Assembly (NCBI GenBank): GCA_900554645.1
Contig: USIE01000027.1
Location: forward strand, 1-5,705
Direction of reading: 5' to 3'
Source: an uncultured Collinsella sp.
Lineage (GTDB): Bacteria > Actinomycetota > Coriobacteriia > Coriobacteriales > Coriobacteriaceae
Length of the DNA: 5,705 nt
Made by a program: the position numbers and the translations under genes. Below the pieces are notes generated by a model. The model saw nothing but the letters and a program-made list of their open reading frames with translations. It did no database searches and was not told where the DNA came from. Below are positions 5,502 through 5,705 of this stretch, piece by piece; position 1 is the stretch's first letter, and each line of letters starts with the position of its first letter.

Positions 5502-5705
5502 GTTGCTTCGGGGCGGCTTTAAAATGCTACTCAAAGCAGGTTTTTTCGGATAATGGACAGTGTGACCCAAGTCGCTAAGCACACCCGCATTGATAAACAG
5601 TTTCATCAGGGGTTTTAGTAGGTAAAAATCTGTCTCTATATGCCACATTCGGTCGCGCGCGCAGACGTGGTGTAAGGGCGTCCTGAGGTCCGTCGCTGCA
5701 AATCC
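5502..5705. other. Gene-free right edge, possible dispersed intergenic repeat
   Basis: No convincing gene is seen. Its middle part (5517-5645) is clearly richer in A/T than the flanking genes. A minus-strand frame is open from the window edge at 5705 and continues through the serA terminator into the serA 3' end, stopping at 5331-5333. Its first ATG in view is at 5646-5648. Reading through a neighbour's terminator argues against a real gene, though the part near the edge (about 5525-5705) could belong to a repeat element. GCTTT (5516-5520) and AAAGC (5533-5537) could form a weak stem before TTTTTT (5541-5546), a possible backup terminator. I recall similar peptides from spurious Collinsella ORFs but cannot confirm it. 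Confidence 0.3.

Noticed and set aside
5560..5584. GTGTG ... CACAC inverted repeat at the right edge
   Set aside because: The stem is only five base pairs with a 15-base loop and no supporting context.

Overview
The window looks like an ordinary chromosomal segment from a GC-rich anaerobic actinobacterium. Protein character and codon use best suit a gut member of the Coriobacteriia, with Collinsella my first guess. This placement rests on general resemblance and recall, not on a search. There are four complete genes and no rRNA, tRNA, CRISPR array, insertion sequence or phage gene that I can recognise.

Layout. Positions 1-145 are a gene-free left edge with a hairpin-like inverted repeat (92-120). 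A PPP-type metallophosphoesterase lies on the minus strand (146-985). A 253-base divergent intergenic region (986-1238) holds a plausible minus-strand promoter and several short inverted repeats. A CPA1-family monovalent cation/proton antiporter with two C-terminal RCK_C domains follows on the plus strand (1239-2840). A 226-base gap (2841-3066) contains a strong Shine-Dalgarno sequence in front of a short coding-like stretch without a normal start codon, then a probable serC promoter. serC (3067-4191) and serA (4264-5427) follow, 72 bases apart, and end at a strong intrinsic terminator (5467-5501). The right edge (5502-5705) is non-coding as far as I can tell.

Function. SerA oxidises 3-phosphoglycerate to 3-phosphohydroxypyruvate, and SerC transaminates that product with glutamate to phosphoserine. 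The pair therefore gives the first two steps of serine biosynthesis in reverse gene order; the phosphoserine phosphatase (SerB) is not in the window. The antiporter probably serves potassium or pH homeostasis, and the phosphoesterase is a separate, divergently transcribed gene.

I did not find an undescribed system. The observation most worth checking is in SerA: the glutamate of the usual Arg-Glu-His active site appears to be a lysine (K258) in an otherwise well-conserved, ungapped region. Lesser points are the start-less mini-ORF after the antiporter, and the intergenic elements at both window edges, which may belong to genome-wide dispersed repeats.
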